Positions 25,530 to 34,568 are shown, numbered from the stretch's first letter. The stretch: 64,000 bases of DNA from Achromobacter insolitus (GCF_002209555.1 NZ_NJIF01000010.1:124001-188000), one strand, 5' to 3'. Notes: generated by a model not told the origin, from the sequence alone. Made by a program: numbers and translations.

Positions 25530-26312
25530 ATGATCCCAACTATTCCCCCCTCCATCGCTTCCCAGGTCGCCGCAGCCAAAAGCGTCATCGAACGCCATCT
25601 CGGCGCCAACATCGTCGCCATCCATCTCTTCGGCTCGGCCGTGGACGACGGGCTGCAACGCTACAGCGATATCGATCTGCTCGTCACCGTCGCGACACCT
25701 CCAAGCGAGACGGCTTTGCGTGGGCTGGCCATGGAATTGCTGACGGTCTCGGCCCCGCCGGGCGCATCGGCAAGCCTGCGCGCGCTCGAAGTCACAGTGC
25801 TTGCGCGTGAGCACATCGTGCCCTGGCGACACCCTGCCAGGCGCGAGCTGCAATTCGGCGAATGGCTGCGCGCGGACCTGACGGCAGGGCTGATGGAACC
25901 GCCCATGCCGGACCACGACCTGGCCATACTCCTTACCAAGGTACGCGGCCACAGCATCCCCATCGCTGGCCCGTCGGCCAGCCAGCTTTTCGAAGCCGTC
26001 CCCCGTAAGGACCTGACACGCGCGCTGCTCGATACGGTCGCGCAGTGGAATACGCCCGAGGACTGGGCAGACGACGAACGCAACATCATTCTTGCGCTGG
26101 CACGCATCTGGTACACGGCCGTGTCCGGCGACATTGCCTCCAAGGAACGAGCAGCGACGTGGCTGCTGGACAGGATAGAGGCGCCCTATCGCCCCATACT
26201 GGCCAAGGCGCGCGCAAGCTATCTCGGGCTGGAGGAAGACGACCTGGCGCGATATCCGGCCGAGACAAAAGCCTTCATTACCTATGCGCGCCGCGCGATC
26301 GAAGCGCTTTGA
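25530..26312 (+). CDS. aadA: AadA-like aminoglycoside adenylyltransferase, ANT(3'')
   Basis: 260 residues from the ATG at 25530, the normal length of AadA (259-263). The nucleotidyltransferase motif 'HLFGSAVDDGLQRYSDIDLLV' supplies Gly35-Ser36 and the metal-binding Asp47 and Asp49. The 'REHIVPWRHPARRELQFGEWLR' segment and C-terminal 'TPEDWADDERNIILALARIWYTAVSGDIASKERAATWLL' are also AadA-type. The enzyme adenylylates streptomycin and spectinomycin. No attC site, integrase or cassette neighbour is visible after the stop codon, so this looks like an intrinsic chromosomal gene, not a mobile cassette. Resistance itself would have to be tested. Confidence 0.92.
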   Translation: MIPTIPPSIASQVAAAKSVIERHLGANIVAIHLFGSAVDDGLQRYSDIDLLVTVATPPSETALRGLAMELLTVSAPPGASASLRALEVTVLAREHIVPWRHPARRELQFGEWLRADLTAGLMEPPMPDHDLAILLTKVRGHSIPIAGPSASQLFEAVPRKDLTRALLDTVAQWNTPEDWADDERNIILALARIWYTAVSGDIASKERAATWLLDRIEAPYRPILAKARASYLGLEEDDLARYPAETKAFITYARRAIEAL

Positions 26313-26385
26313 CGATGTTGGATGATTACTGGGCCTCGGGGATGCCGCCTGGCCCGCGAAGCCACGCGCTGGCGTCTTCCCGACG

Positions 26386-27105
26386 TCAGGGCTTCAGGTC
26401 GATTTCCATGCGCACGAAATCGCCGCGATAGGTCACTTCGCCCAGGTAGATGACGCGACGCTCGGGTCCGGTAAACACGCGCCGGACTTCCGCCACCGGC
26501 GCATTCACGCTGATCCCCAAGTGCCGCGCCACTTCGACGTCGGCGGTCGAAATGGTCAGCACCTGGCGCGCGGTGACGATCTCCACCGAGGGCATGCCCA
26601 TCAGAATGGGGATGACCGTCTCCTTGCGAAAACGCGAAGGGTGCTTCGCAAAGATGGCTGCATCCAGGTAGATGTTGATGACGCAGTACGGCTGCCCGTT
26701 GCGGGCATGGATACGCCGCATGAAGACATACTTTTCCGCGGCAACGCCATCGGACTCGTTCAGCAAAGGCGTTCGCGTCGACTCGTCGATGTTGAGTATG
26801 GTCGGGTGCGTATCCCGGTAGACGCTGGACAGGTTCTCGAGCGAAGTCTCGACGCGAAACCAACGGTTGTCCTGGGGAGCGCCCGTCACGAAGGTGCCGC
26901 GTCCGCGCTGCGGCGAAAGCAGGCCATCGCGAGTAAGCCTTTCGATCGCCTGCCGCACCGTGACCTTGGCCACGTGGAACTCTTCGGCCAATGCATCCAG
27001 TGACGGCAATTTGTCGCCGTTCTTCCAGACGCCCTTAAGGATCCGTTGTCGGAACAGATCCGAAAGTTGAACGTACAGAGGGGCTTGGGCGGTGTCGAGA
27101 ATCAT
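26386..27105 (-). CDS. GntR-family regulator with UTRA domain (HutC type)
   Basis: 239 residues. N-terminal GntR winged helix ('APLYVQLSDLFRQRILKGVWKNGDKLPSLDALAEEFHVAKVTVRQAIERLTRDGLLSPQRGRGTFV'), then a UTRA ligand domain ('RTPLLNESDGVAAEKYVFMRRIHARNGQPYCVINIYLD', 'EIVTARQVLTISTADVEVARHLGISVNAPVAEVRRVF'). It is the last gene of the five-gene ABC/GMC operon and overlaps the GMC gene by four bases. It likely represses this operon and the divergent enolase-superfamily gene; the dyad at 31491-31522 is the obvious operator candidate. Confidence 0.93.
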   Translation of the reverse strand: MILDTAQAPLYVQLSDLFRQRILKGVWKNGDKLPSLDALAEEFHVAKVTVRQAIERLTRDGLLSPQRGRGTFVTGAPQDNRWFRVETSLENLSSVYRDTHPTILNIDESTRTPLLNESDGVAAEKYVFMRRIHARNGQPYCVINIYLDAAIFAKHPSRFRKETVIPILMGMPSVEIVTARQVLTISTADVEVARHLGISVNAPVAEVRRVFTGPERRVIYLGEVTYRGDFVRMEIDLKP

Positions 27106-28769
27106 GGCGTCAAAGTGTCCGCGACTATATCACGCACGGGTCGCCGGACGCCGCCGCGCGCGTCCTCGAGGAGAAGCGCGGCGCCCTTTTCGCCTATCAT
27201 GATCGCGGCCGCGTTCGTATTCGTCGACACCATCCGCGGCATGACGGACGCGTCGATGACTCGCAACCGCTCGATTCCGCGGACTCGCAATCGCGCGTCG
27301 ACCACAGACTCGGCATCGCCCCCCATGCGACACGTGCCCACGGGATGGAAGACCGTTCCGCCCTTGTTGCGGGCGAAATGCTCCAGGGCCGCGGCCGTCG
27401 TCACATCGTTTCCAGGCAGATACTCTTCCCCGGTCACCAGGTCGCGAAATGATGGCTGCGCATAGATATCGCGCAACATGCGCAAACCCGCCACCAGCAC
27501 CTTCGCATCGCGCGGCTCGGTCAGATAGTTCGAAACGATGCGAGGCGATGCCAGCGGGTCCTGGCTCACGATTTCCACGGTGCCGCGCGAATCGGGCCGG
27601 CATTGCGTCGCCGACGCCGAGAAGCCGGAAAACCGATGCAGCGGATCGCCTGGCTTATCGACCGACAGCGGCATGACGTTGAAGAGTATGTCGGCACGCC
27701 CGCCTACCGCGTGCTCGGTCTTTGCCAAGCCGCCCACCTGGCCCGCACCGACGGTGAGCGGCCCCCTGCCCTGGAACAACCACTGCGCGCCCATGCTCGC
27801 CAGGCTTAAGGGGTTGCGCACGGCGTCATTGAGCGACATGCGTCGCTTCAGCTTGACGATGACGCGCGCCTGATAGTGATCCTGCAGGTTGCGGCCGACT
27901 TCCGGCGAATGCGCATGCACGGTGATGCCATGCCTGGCGAGCAGCGCGGCGTCGCCCACGCCGGAGAGCTGCAGCACCTGGGGCGATTGCAGCGCGCCGG
28001 CGGCAAGCACCACCTCGGCGTCCGCCATCGCCCGCTTCAACTGCCCATCCTGCACCCATTCCGCGCCCATTGCCCTGCCGCCTTCGATCAGGATGCGCGT
28101 AACGTGGGCCCGGGTCTCGATCACCAGGTTCGGCCTGGACCGCACCGGGGTGAGGAAGGCGGTCGCGGCGTCGCAGCGCCAGCGGCTGCCCAGGGTCAGC
28201 TGGTAGGGGCCCACTCCTTCCGATTCCGCGCCGTTGAAGTCCTCATTGCGCCGGCAGCCATACTCGACCGCCGCATCCACCCAGGCAGCCGTGTAGGGAT
28301 GATGGTTGCGAAGATTGGAGACCCGGAGCTCGCCCGCGGCCCCGTGGTACTCGGTTTCGCCGGCGTCGTAGCGTTCGGATTTCTTGAAATACGGCAGCAC
28401 GTCCCGATAGGCCCAGCCTGTCGCGCCAAGCGCTGCCCAGTCATCGTAGTCCTCATGCTGGCCTCGGATGTACAACAGGCCGTTGATGGTGCTCGAACCA
28501 CCCAGCGCTATCCCACGCGGCCACAGGATCGGGCGATTTCCGGTCTCGGGCTGGGCTTCGATCGGAAACTGCCGGGAGAACCGCGGATCGTAAATGGTCT
28601 TGAAATAACCCACCGGCAGTTTCAGCCAGAAATTGCGCGCGGCGGCGCCCGCTTCCAGAAGCAGCACGCGCACAGCAGGGTCCGCGCTGAGGCGATTGGC
28701 CAGCACGCATCCCGCCGAACCGCCGCCGATGACGATATAGTCAAAGCCTGCGCAAGCCGGAACGCTCAT
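27102..28769 (-). CDS. GMC-family oxidoreductase (choline dehydrogenase-like)
   Basis: 555 residues. N-terminal 'FDYIVIGGGSAGCVLANRLSADPAVRVLLLEAG' binds FAD; 'ILWPRGIALGGSSTINGLLYIRGQHEDYDDWAALG' is the GMC signature 1 region; 'AAGALQSPQVLQLSGVGD' is signature 2; and 'FHPVGTCRMGGDAESVVDARLRVRGIERLRVIDASVMP' carries the catalytic His, with 'NTNAAAIMIGEKGA' the partner Asn. It oxidises an alcohol to an aldehyde in the cytoplasm. It overlaps the ABC binding-protein gene and the GntR gene by four bases each, so it acts on the imported substrate or a product of it. Confidence 0.93.
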   Translation of the reverse strand: MSVPACAGFDYIVIGGGSAGCVLANRLSADPAVRVLLLEAGAAARNFWLKLPVGYFKTIYDPRFSRQFPIEAQPETGNRPILWPRGIALGGSSTINGLLYIRGQHEDYDDWAALGATGWAYRDVLPYFKKSERYDAGETEYHGAAGELRVSNLRNHHPYTAAWVDAAVEYGCRRNEDFNGAESEGVGPYQLTLGSRWRCDAATAFLTPVRSRPNLVIETRAHVTRILIEGGRAMGAEWVQDGQLKRAMADAEVVLAAGALQSPQVLQLSGVGDAALLARHGITVHAHSPEVGRNLQDHYQARVIVKLKRRMSLNDAVRNPLSLASMGAQWLFQGRGPLTVGAGQVGGLAKTEHAVGGRADILFNVMPLSVDKPGDPLHRFSGFSASATQCRPDSRGTVEIVSQDPLASPRIVSNYLTEPRDAKVLVAGLRMLRDIYAQPSFRDLVTGEEYLPGNDVTTAAALEHFARNKGGTVFHPVGTCRMGGDAESVVDARLRVRGIERLRVIDASVMPRMVSTNTNAAAIMIGEKGAALLLEDARGGVRRPVRDIVADTLTP

Positions 28770-29764
28770 GCCTTGATCGCTTCAAGATAGGCCGTGGGGT
28801 CGAAGTAACGCGAAGCGGGAACGGGATTCGGGATGTTCCCCGCCCGCGCAAAGAAGTCCGTCACCTGCTGCAGCCAACGGGTCACGGAACCGTCTTCGTA
28901 CTTGGTGCGCCATTCGGCCGTGGAAAAGTACTTCGCCTGCTTGAACTGCGCCTTGAACTCGGCCAGAGGCACATCCTTGTATTGAGACTTCTGCAGTGTT
29001 TCCACCGCCGCATCCGGGTCTTTCACGATGGCGTCGTTGGCCTCGCCCCAGGCGGCGATGAGGCTACGGATGGCGGGCTTCTGCGCCTCGTAAAAATCGT
29101 TCCTGGCTGCCCAGCCACCCATGATCGCCGCCTCGGGATAGAAGGCGGAAGCGTCGATCAGCATGCGAGCGTTCGGCACCTTGGACCTGACGATCGTATC
29201 GAACGGAACCCAGAGCGCGACCGCGTTGACCGCGCCGGAGACGAACGACGTCACGGCGTCGGCCATGCGCTGATTGACGATCTGCACGTCCTTGCCCGGT
29301 TCCAGCTTGGCCGCGCGCAATGCCCTGTCGAGGAACACATGGGCGGTCGTGCCGGTCGTCGTCGAGATCTGTTTGCCCTTCAGGTCGGCTACGGTCTTGA
29401 TCGAATCGTCGCGCACCCAGAGCTGGGCAGTGCCATATTCGATGTCGTTCACAAGAAAAACCTTGCCCTGGCCGCGCGCGGGAAAATTCGAAACGACCGC
29501 GCCGGTGGCCAGCACGTCGAGGCTGCCGCCTATCATGGCCTGAAAGATCTCAAGGCCCGTGGTGAACACGATGGGCTCCAGTTCCAGGCCATGCTTGGCA
29601 TAGCTTCCCATCTGCAGTCCCAGCCACAAGTGCCCGTCGACAGCGGGCGTATGCAGGTAGCCGACGCGCAGCTTCTTGCGGGCCTGGCCGATGACGGGCG
29701 CGGCGATTCCCGCGATGGACGCGGCAACGCCGGCCTTGAGTATGGTTCTGCGGTCCAGTTTCAT
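28766..29764 (-). CDS. ABC transporter substrate-binding protein (SsuA/TauA/NrtA type)
   Basis: 332 residues with a Tat-like signal 'LDRRTILKAGVAASIAGIAAPVIGQA'. The mature part ('KLRVGYLHTPAVDGHLWLGLQMGSYAKHGLELEPIVFTTGLEIFQAMIGGSLDVLATGAVVSNFPARGQG', 'DLKGKQISTTTGTTAHVFLDRALRAAKLEPGKDVQIVN') is the NMT1/SsuA-like fold that binds sulfonates, nitrate, taurine or pyrimidine precursors. It is third in the operon, after permease and ATPase. The real ligand is not known; the neighbouring GMC and enolase-superfamily enzymes point to a hydroxylated organic compound. Confidence 0.92.
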   Translation of the reverse strand: MKLDRRTILKAGVAASIAGIAAPVIGQARKKLRVGYLHTPAVDGHLWLGLQMGSYAKHGLELEPIVFTTGLEIFQAMIGGSLDVLATGAVVSNFPARGQGKVFLVNDIEYGTAQLWVRDDSIKTVADLKGKQISTTTGTTAHVFLDRALRAAKLEPGKDVQIVNQRMADAVTSFVSGAVNAVALWVPFDTIVRSKVPNARMLIDASAFYPEAAIMGGWAARNDFYEAQKPAIRSLIAAWGEANDAIVKDPDAAVETLQKSQYKDVPLAEFKAQFKQAKYFSTAEWRTKYEDGSVTRWLQQVTDFFARAGNIPNPVPASRYFDPTAYLEAIKA

Positions 29765-29798
29765 GGAGTCTCCTTGTGTAGGCGCTGCTGACGGCGGC

Positions 29799-30662
29799 TC
29801 AATCGGTCGGTCGAACGGATTGGCGGGCCTGGGCTTGGTACTCGAACATGACCAGCTCCCGGATTTCGCGGCTCAACTCGACGAAGCGCGGATCCTCGTG
29901 GACCCGCTCCGAACGCGGGTAGCCGAAGGGAACCTCAATCACCTTTCGGACCTTTGAAGGGCGGGCGGTGACCACGACGATCTTCGACGACAGATAGATG
30001 GCTTCGTCCACCGAGTGGGTGATCAGCATCACCGTCTTGCCTTCGGTCTGCAGCACTTCGAGCAAGAGATCCTGCATGGCGGTACGGGTCTGGGCATCCA
30101 GCGCGCCAAAGGGCTCGTCCATCAGCAGGAATTGCGGCTTGACGGCGTAAGCGCGGGCGATCGCCAAGCGCTGCCGCATGCCGCCGGACAGATGTTTCGG
30201 AAAGTGGTCGGCGAAGTCGGCCAGGCCCATCAGCTTCATGTAGCGCTGGCAGACCTCGGCGCGCTCTCGCGGGCTCACCTTGCTGGCTGCAAGCTTCATG
30301 CCGAATTCAATATTGCCGCGCACCGTAAGCCACGGGAACACACCGTATTCCTGGAAGATCACGCCGCGGTCGGGTCCGGGAGCCGTAACGGGCTGCCCAT
30401 CCAGCGTCACGGCACCGGCGGTAGGCTGCACGAATCCACCGACGATGTTCATCAAGGTGGTCTTGCCGCAGCCCGAGGGGCCAATGATGGAAACGAACTC
30501 GCCATCCCGGATATCCAGGGTTACACCGTCCACGACTCTCATCGGGCCGGTGGCGGTGGGAAAGTCCACCGAGACGTTATCGAAACGGATCCTGACCTTC
30601 GGATCCGAGGACGGACTGGGCGAAGCCGTGTCTACGCTGCGCAGTGGAGTGCTGATGCTCAT
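29799..30662 (-). CDS. ABC transporter ATP-binding protein (SsuB/TauB type)
   Basis: 287 residues. Walker A 'IIGPSGCGKTTLMNIVGGF', Q-loop 'VIFQEYGVFPWLTV', signature 'LSGGMRQRLAIARA', Walker B 'FLLMDEPFGALDAQTR' and H-loop 'LITHSVDEAI' are all present. The 'FPWLTVRGN' stretch is characteristic of the nitrate/sulfonate/taurine import subfamily. Encoded between the permease gene (24 bp upstream) and the binding protein gene, forming a complete importer. Confidence 0.94.
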   Translation of the reverse strand: MSISTPLRSVDTASPSPSSDPKVRIRFDNVSVDFPTATGPMRVVDGVTLDIRDGEFVSIIGPSGCGKTTLMNIVGGFVQPTAGAVTLDGQPVTAPGPDRGVIFQEYGVFPWLTVRGNIEFGMKLAASKVSPRERAEVCQRYMKLMGLADFADHFPKHLSGGMRQRLAIARAYAVKPQFLLMDEPFGALDAQTRTAMQDLLLEVLQTEGKTVMLITHSVDEAIYLSSKIVVVTARPSKVRKVIEVPFGYPRSERVHEDPRFVELSREIRELVMFEYQAQARQSVRPTD

Positions 30663-30686
30663 GGTCTCTGATATTCCGGATCGGTC

Positions 30687-31454
30687 TCAGGCAATGCGGT
30701 CTTGCCACGCCACCAGGCGGCGGGTAGCCGCCCGCAGGGCAAGATCCATCAACATTGCAATCAGGCCGATGCAAATGATCCCGACGTAGATCACGTCCAA
30801 CTGGAAGAACGACGACGCATTCTGGATGAGCGCCCCGAGTCCCTGCTGCGCCGCGATGAGTTCGGATGCCACCAACGTCGCCCAGGCCACGCCCAGCGCC
30901 ACCCGGATGGCGGTAAGGATGTGCGGCACGGTCAGGGGCACGATAACCTTGATGAAGATTTCCACGTCATTGGCCCCGAGCGTGCGGGCGACGCGCACGA
31001 AAATCGGGCTGATCTGGGCGATCCCCTCGTACATCACGATGACGCCCGCAAAAAAAGAGGCGTAGAACAGGATGACCGTCTTGGCCGATTCGCCGATGCC
31101 GAAGTAGACGATCACCAGCGGAATCAGCGCGATCGGCGGGAGCGCTCGAAAGAAGTTGATGACGGGATCGATGAACACCCGCAACCCGCGGTACCAGCCC
31201 AGGCAGAAGCCAACGGGCACCGCGACGATGATGCCCAGCGTCACGCCGGTAAAGACGCGGCGAGCCGACATCCAGATGTCCTGCCACAACCGGTCCTTGG
31301 AGAGGGTAATGAACTGCTCGACGACCTCGGCCGGCGAAGGCACGAGAGCGGGGCTGACGAGCCCGCTCGCCCGCACCGCCAGCCACAGCGCCAGGAGGCA
31401 TAGCCAGGGCGCCGCGATGAGCGCGGGGCGCGAGATGAAGGACGGAAGACGCAT
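30687..31454 (-). CDS. ABC transporter permease (SsuC/TauC type)
   Basis: 255 residues with six hydrophobic segments and the inner-membrane EAA loop 'VARTLGANDVEIFIKVIVPLTVPHILTAIRVALGVAWATLVASELIAAQQGLG', which contacts the ATPase. This is the SsuC/TauC/NrtB type of permease. First gene of the operon permease-ATPase-binding protein-GMC-GntR on the minus strand; its start (31454) faces the plus-strand enolase-superfamily gene at 31536 across an 81-bp shared promoter. Confidence 0.93.
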   Translation of the reverse strand: MRLPSFISRPALIAAPWLCLLALWLAVRASGLVSPALVPSPAEVVEQFITLSKDRLWQDIWMSARRVFTGVTLGIIVAVPVGFCLGWYRGLRVFIDPVINFFRALPPIALIPLVIVYFGIGESAKTVILFYASFFAGVIVMYEGIAQISPIFVRVARTLGANDVEIFIKVIVPLTVPHILTAIRVALGVAWATLVASELIAAQQGLGALIQNASSFFQLDVIYVGIICIGLIAMLMDLALRAATRRLVAWQDRIA

Positions 31455-31490
31455 GGTTGGGATAGAGGGTTAGACCTGAGTTGCAAACCA

Positions 31491-31522
31491 TAAGTGCTAA
31501 ACATACTATAGACCAGCACTTA
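31491..31522. promoter_or_regulatory. Inverted repeat TAAGTGCT-N16-AGCACTTA in divergent promoter
   Basis: Two perfect 8-base arms lie 16 bases apart in the 81-bp region between the ABC permease gene and the enolase-superfamily gene. The second arm ends 14 bases before the latter's start codon, so a bound repressor would block both directions. The GntR/UTRA protein at 26386-27105 is the expected binder; this is inference. Confidence 0.6.
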
Positions 31523-31535
31523 ACATCTTTATGCC

Positions 31536-32702
31536 ATGACAAACCCTAATACGACTCAAGGCTGGGCCCACAGACCTTTCACGCTGGCGCGCGTCGACGC
31601 CTACGTCCTGCGCTGGCCGGTCAAGCGCCCAGTACAGACCTCGTTCGGCACCATGCTTGACCGCCCCGCCCTGCTGGTACGGGTCGAGGACGGGGACGGC
31701 GCCGTGGGCTGGGGCGAGGTCTGGTGCAATTTCCCGGGTTGCGGCGCGGAACACCGCGCCCGCCTGCTCGAAACCGTGGTGGCGCCGCTGATCGTCGGCC
31801 AGGCCCACGCCTCGGCCGAAGCGGCGTTTGCCCACATGAGCGAACGCACCGCAGTGCTTGCCATCCAATCCGGCGAGCCCGGCCCCATCGCCCAGGTGAT
31901 CGCTGGAATCGACCTGGCGTTGTGGGACATGCTGTCCCGGCGGGCGGGCATGCCGCTATGGCAGTTCCTGGGCGGCGCATCAGGAACAATCAGCGTCTAT
32001 GCAAGCGGCATCAACCCCGACCGTCCCGAGGACACGGTGCTCGCCAAGCATGCGGAGGGCTATCGCGCCTTCAAGCTCAAGGTGGGCTTTGGCGACGAAC
32101 GGGATCTTGCCAACGTCAAGGCGGTCCAGGCTCGGCTGCCCCAAGGCAATAAGCTCATGCTGGACGCCAATCAGGCCTGGGACCTGGAAGGCGCGCTGCG
32201 CATGGCCGGCCATTTGAGCGCGTACGCGCCGATGTGGCTGGAGGAGCCCCTACGGGCCGACCGCCCGGCGGCTGAATGGACGCACCTGGCCGAAAGGACG
32301 GACATCCCGCTCGCCGCCGGAGAAAACCTGATCGGTGCGGCTGCCTTCGAGACGATGATCAACAGCCGGGCCCTGAACATCGTGCAACCGGATCTGGCCA
32401 AATGGGGCGGCATCTCTGGCTGCCTGCCCGTCATCGACAGGATTCACGAAGCCGGACTGTGTTATTGCCCGCACTTCCTCGGCGCGGGCGTCGGCCAGCT
32501 CGCGTCCGCGCACGTCCTCGCAGCCAAAGGACGCACCGGCGGCATGCTGGAAATCGACTCCAACGAGAATCCCCTGCGCGTGGCTCTCAGCCCGGCATTG
32601 GATGTGATCGTCGACGGACGCGCAAACCTCGGAAATGCGGCGGGCCTGGGAGTGCAGCCGGACATCGCGCTGTTACGGGACCTTTGCGGGGCGCGTCCGT
32701 AA
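31536..32702 (+). CDS. Mandelate racemase/muconate lactonizing enzyme family protein
   Basis: 388 residues, full length for the enolase superfamily. The barrel residues are visible: 'FKLKVG' (KxK), metal ligands in 'MLDANQAWDL' (Asp), 'WLEEPLRAD' (Glu) and 'AGENL' (Glu), 'NIVQPDLAKWGGISG' (Asp), and 'CYCPHFLGAGVG' (His). A KxK plus His-Asp pair places it in the mandelate racemase subgroup, which racemises or dehydrates 2-hydroxy acids and acid sugars. Divergent from the ABC/GMC operon and probably in the same pathway. Substrate not predictable from sequence alone. Confidence 0.92.
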   Translation: MTNPNTTQGWAHRPFTLARVDAYVLRWPVKRPVQTSFGTMLDRPALLVRVEDGDGAVGWGEVWCNFPGCGAEHRARLLETVVAPLIVGQAHASAEAAFAHMSERTAVLAIQSGEPGPIAQVIAGIDLALWDMLSRRAGMPLWQFLGGASGTISVYASGINPDRPEDTVLAKHAEGYRAFKLKVGFGDERDLANVKAVQARLPQGNKLMLDANQAWDLEGALRMAGHLSAYAPMWLEEPLRADRPAAEWTHLAERTDIPLAAGENLIGAAAFETMINSRALNIVQPDLAKWGGISGCLPVIDRIHEAGLCYCPHFLGAGVGQLASAHVLAAKGRTGGMLEIDSNENPLRVALSPALDVIVDGRANLGNAAGLGVQPDIALLRDLCGARP

Positions 32703-32753
32703 CGCGTGACTGGCGTATGGGCCTGCCCGCCGTGACCGGCAGCAGGTCCCGCT

Positions 32754-33683
32754 TTAGCGGACCTCGCCGACCTCGCTCCCTTGCGCAATGGCGGAGACGG
32801 TGGCTGATTGGCGAGCCAGTTCGATGAAGGCCCGCACGTAGTCAATCGCAGTGTCGGCCTCGCGCGCGCCCAGGAATATCTGCTTGGCGATGCCGCGCGC
32901 GCCCAGCCTCACGGGCACCACGTCCATCCTGGCCGCGTACTCCTCGACCAGCCAGCGCGGCAGAGCGGCCACGCCACGGCCGCTCGCCACCATCTGCACC
33001 ATGATGTCCGTGGTTTCAATGGCTTTGTGGCGCCTGGGCGTGACACCGGCCGGCAGCAGGAACTGGTTGTAGATGTCCAGGCGCTCGATGTCCACGGGGT
33101 AGCTGATGAGCACTTCCTGGGTCAACTGCTGAGGTTTCACGTATGCCACCGAAGCCAGGGCATGGCCCTTGGCCACGACCAGTACCTGCTCATAGTCGAA
33201 CACGGGCTCGAACTTCAGGCCCGGCTTGAATAACGGGTCGGGCGTGACCAGCAGGTCGATCTCGTACCCGAAAAGCGCGCCGATCCCCCCGAACTGGAAC
33301 TTCTGCTTGACGTCCACATCCACGTCGGGCCAGGCAGCCAGATACGGGGAAACCACCTTGAGCAGCCATTGGTAGCAAGGGTGGCATTCCATGCCAATGC
33401 GCAGCGCGCCGCGCTCGCCCTGCGCAAACTGGCCCAGGCGCTCTTCGGCCAGATCCAGTTGCGGCAGCACGCGGTTGGCCACCGCCAGCAGGTATTGGCC
33501 GGCCTGCGTCAGGCGCAGGCTCCGGCCTTCGCGCAGCCAGACGTCGGTGCCCAGTTGCACTTCCAGCTTCTTCATGCTGTGGCTCAAGGCCGACTGGGTC
33601 AGGTTCAACACGCCCGCAGCGGCCGTCAAAGACCCTTGCTTCTCGACCTGCTGGACGATGCTGAGGTGGATGCGCTCAAGCAT
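32754..33683 (-). CDS. MetR-like LysR-family regulator
   Basis: 309 residues. The HTH ('GSLTAAAGVLNLTQSALSHSMKKLEVQLGTDVWLREGRSLRLTQAG') and especially 'LRIGMECHPCYQWLLKVVSPYLAAWPDVDVDVKQKFQF', 'SYPVDIERLDIYNQFLLPAGVTP' and 'MVQMVASGRGVAALPRWLVEEY' follow E. coli MetR closely, including the 'ECHxCxQWL' stretch. MetR activates methionine-synthase genes in response to homocysteine. It is divergent from the flavin reductase-mesX-mesD genes, which encode an alternative methionine synthase, so the functional link is strong. I found no clean TGAA-N5-TTCA box in the 140-bp intergene. Confidence 0.9.
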   Translation of the reverse strand: MLERIHLSIVQQVEKQGSLTAAAGVLNLTQSALSHSMKKLEVQLGTDVWLREGRSLRLTQAGQYLLAVANRVLPQLDLAEERLGQFAQGERGALRIGMECHPCYQWLLKVVSPYLAAWPDVDVDVKQKFQFGGIGALFGYEIDLLVTPDPLFKPGLKFEPVFDYEQVLVVAKGHALASVAYVKPQQLTQEVLISYPVDIERLDIYNQFLLPAGVTPRRHKAIETTDIMVQMVASGRGVAALPRWLVEEYAARMDVVPVRLGARGIAKQIFLGAREADTAIDYVRAFIELARQSATVSAIAQGSEVGEVR

Positions 33684-33824
33684 TCAGATGATTCCTGCTC
33701 ATGGATTCGTGAAATAAAACCATTTTACTTCATCATTACCCTCCTCTAGTATCCGCTGCCAGCCTCTGCTGCACCTGCACAAAAGCCGGCGCGGCACCGC
33801 ACAGACCCATTCATGTGAAGCAAG

Positions 33825-34406
33825 ATGACTCGTCCACTCCGTCTAGTAGCCGTTTCCGGCGGACTGCAACGCCCCTCCAAATCCGCCGCCCTGGCACAGC
33901 ACCTGCTGGACCTGATCGCCTGCGAAGTCCCATGTAAACAGCACCTGGTTGAATTGGGTCAGCTCGCCCCGCAACTCGCTGGCGCGGTTTGGCGTTCGCA
34001 ACTGCCCGACGCGGTAGAGCGGGAACTGGCCACGGTCGAGCAAGCTGACGTCGTCGTGGTAACAACCCCGGTCTACCGTGGCTCGTATACGGGGCTGTTC
34101 AAACACTTTTTCGACTTCATCGATCAGGACGCCTTGATCGACAAGCCCGTCATGCTGGCGGCCACCGGCGGCAGCGAACGCCACGCCCTGATGATCGATC
34201 ACCAGTTGCGGCCCCTGTTCAGCTTCTTCCAGGCCCGCACCCTGCCGCTGGGCGTCTACGCGACCGACAAGGACTTCGCCGGCTACCGCCTGCAGGACGA
34301 AGCCCTGATCGAGCGGGCCAGGCTGGCGATCCAACGGGCCTTGCCCTTCGTTGAATTGATGCGCCAACCGCAAGCCGCCACCGCGGAAGAAGTGGTCGCT
34401 GCCTGA
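33825..34406 (+). CDS. NADPH-dependent FMN reductase (MsuE/SsuE-like)
   Basis: 193 residues, flavodoxin-like. 'LRLVAVSGGLQRPSKSAALAQHLLDLIA' is the FMN-phosphate loop and 'ADVVVVTTPVYRGSYTGLFKHFFDFIDQDALIDKPVMLAATGGSERHALMIDHQLRPLFSFF' the family core. It supplies reduced flavin to a partner oxygen-using enzyme. It precedes mesX and mesD in the same direction; MesD activity is reported to need oxygen and MesX, so this reductase may feed that system. Start at 33825; only a weak ribosome-binding site precedes it. Confidence 0.9.
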   Translation: MTRPLRLVAVSGGLQRPSKSAALAQHLLDLIACEVPCKQHLVELGQLAPQLAGAVWRSQLPDAVERELATVEQADVVVVTTPVYRGSYTGLFKHFFDFIDQDALIDKPVMLAATGGSERHALMIDHQLRPLFSFFQARTLPLGVYATDKDFAGYRLQDEALIERARLAIQRALPFVELMRQPQAATAEEVVAA

Positions 34407-34568
34407 CCACACCCGGACCGCCGGCCCGGCAGCCGCTGCCGGCGCCTCCAACCCGGCAATGCCCTTTGAACGCCCGGCGCAAGACGCAGTTGTAGCGCCT
34501 TGCGCCCATTAAAAACGGCGTTAAGTCTCTGCCGACACTTTTCACAGAAATCAGCGCAGCACATCAAA

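Noticed and set aside
26313-26385. attC-like site after aadA
   Set aside because: No GTTRRRY/RYYYAAC pair or imperfect long dyad follows the stop codon.
33684-33824. MetR box or SAM riboswitch upstream of the flavin reductase/mesXD genes
   Set aside because: No TGAA-N5-TTCA and no conserved SAM-riboswitch core is visible; only TGAA and TTCA with wrong spacing and a TTCATGTGAA palindrome next to the start codon.
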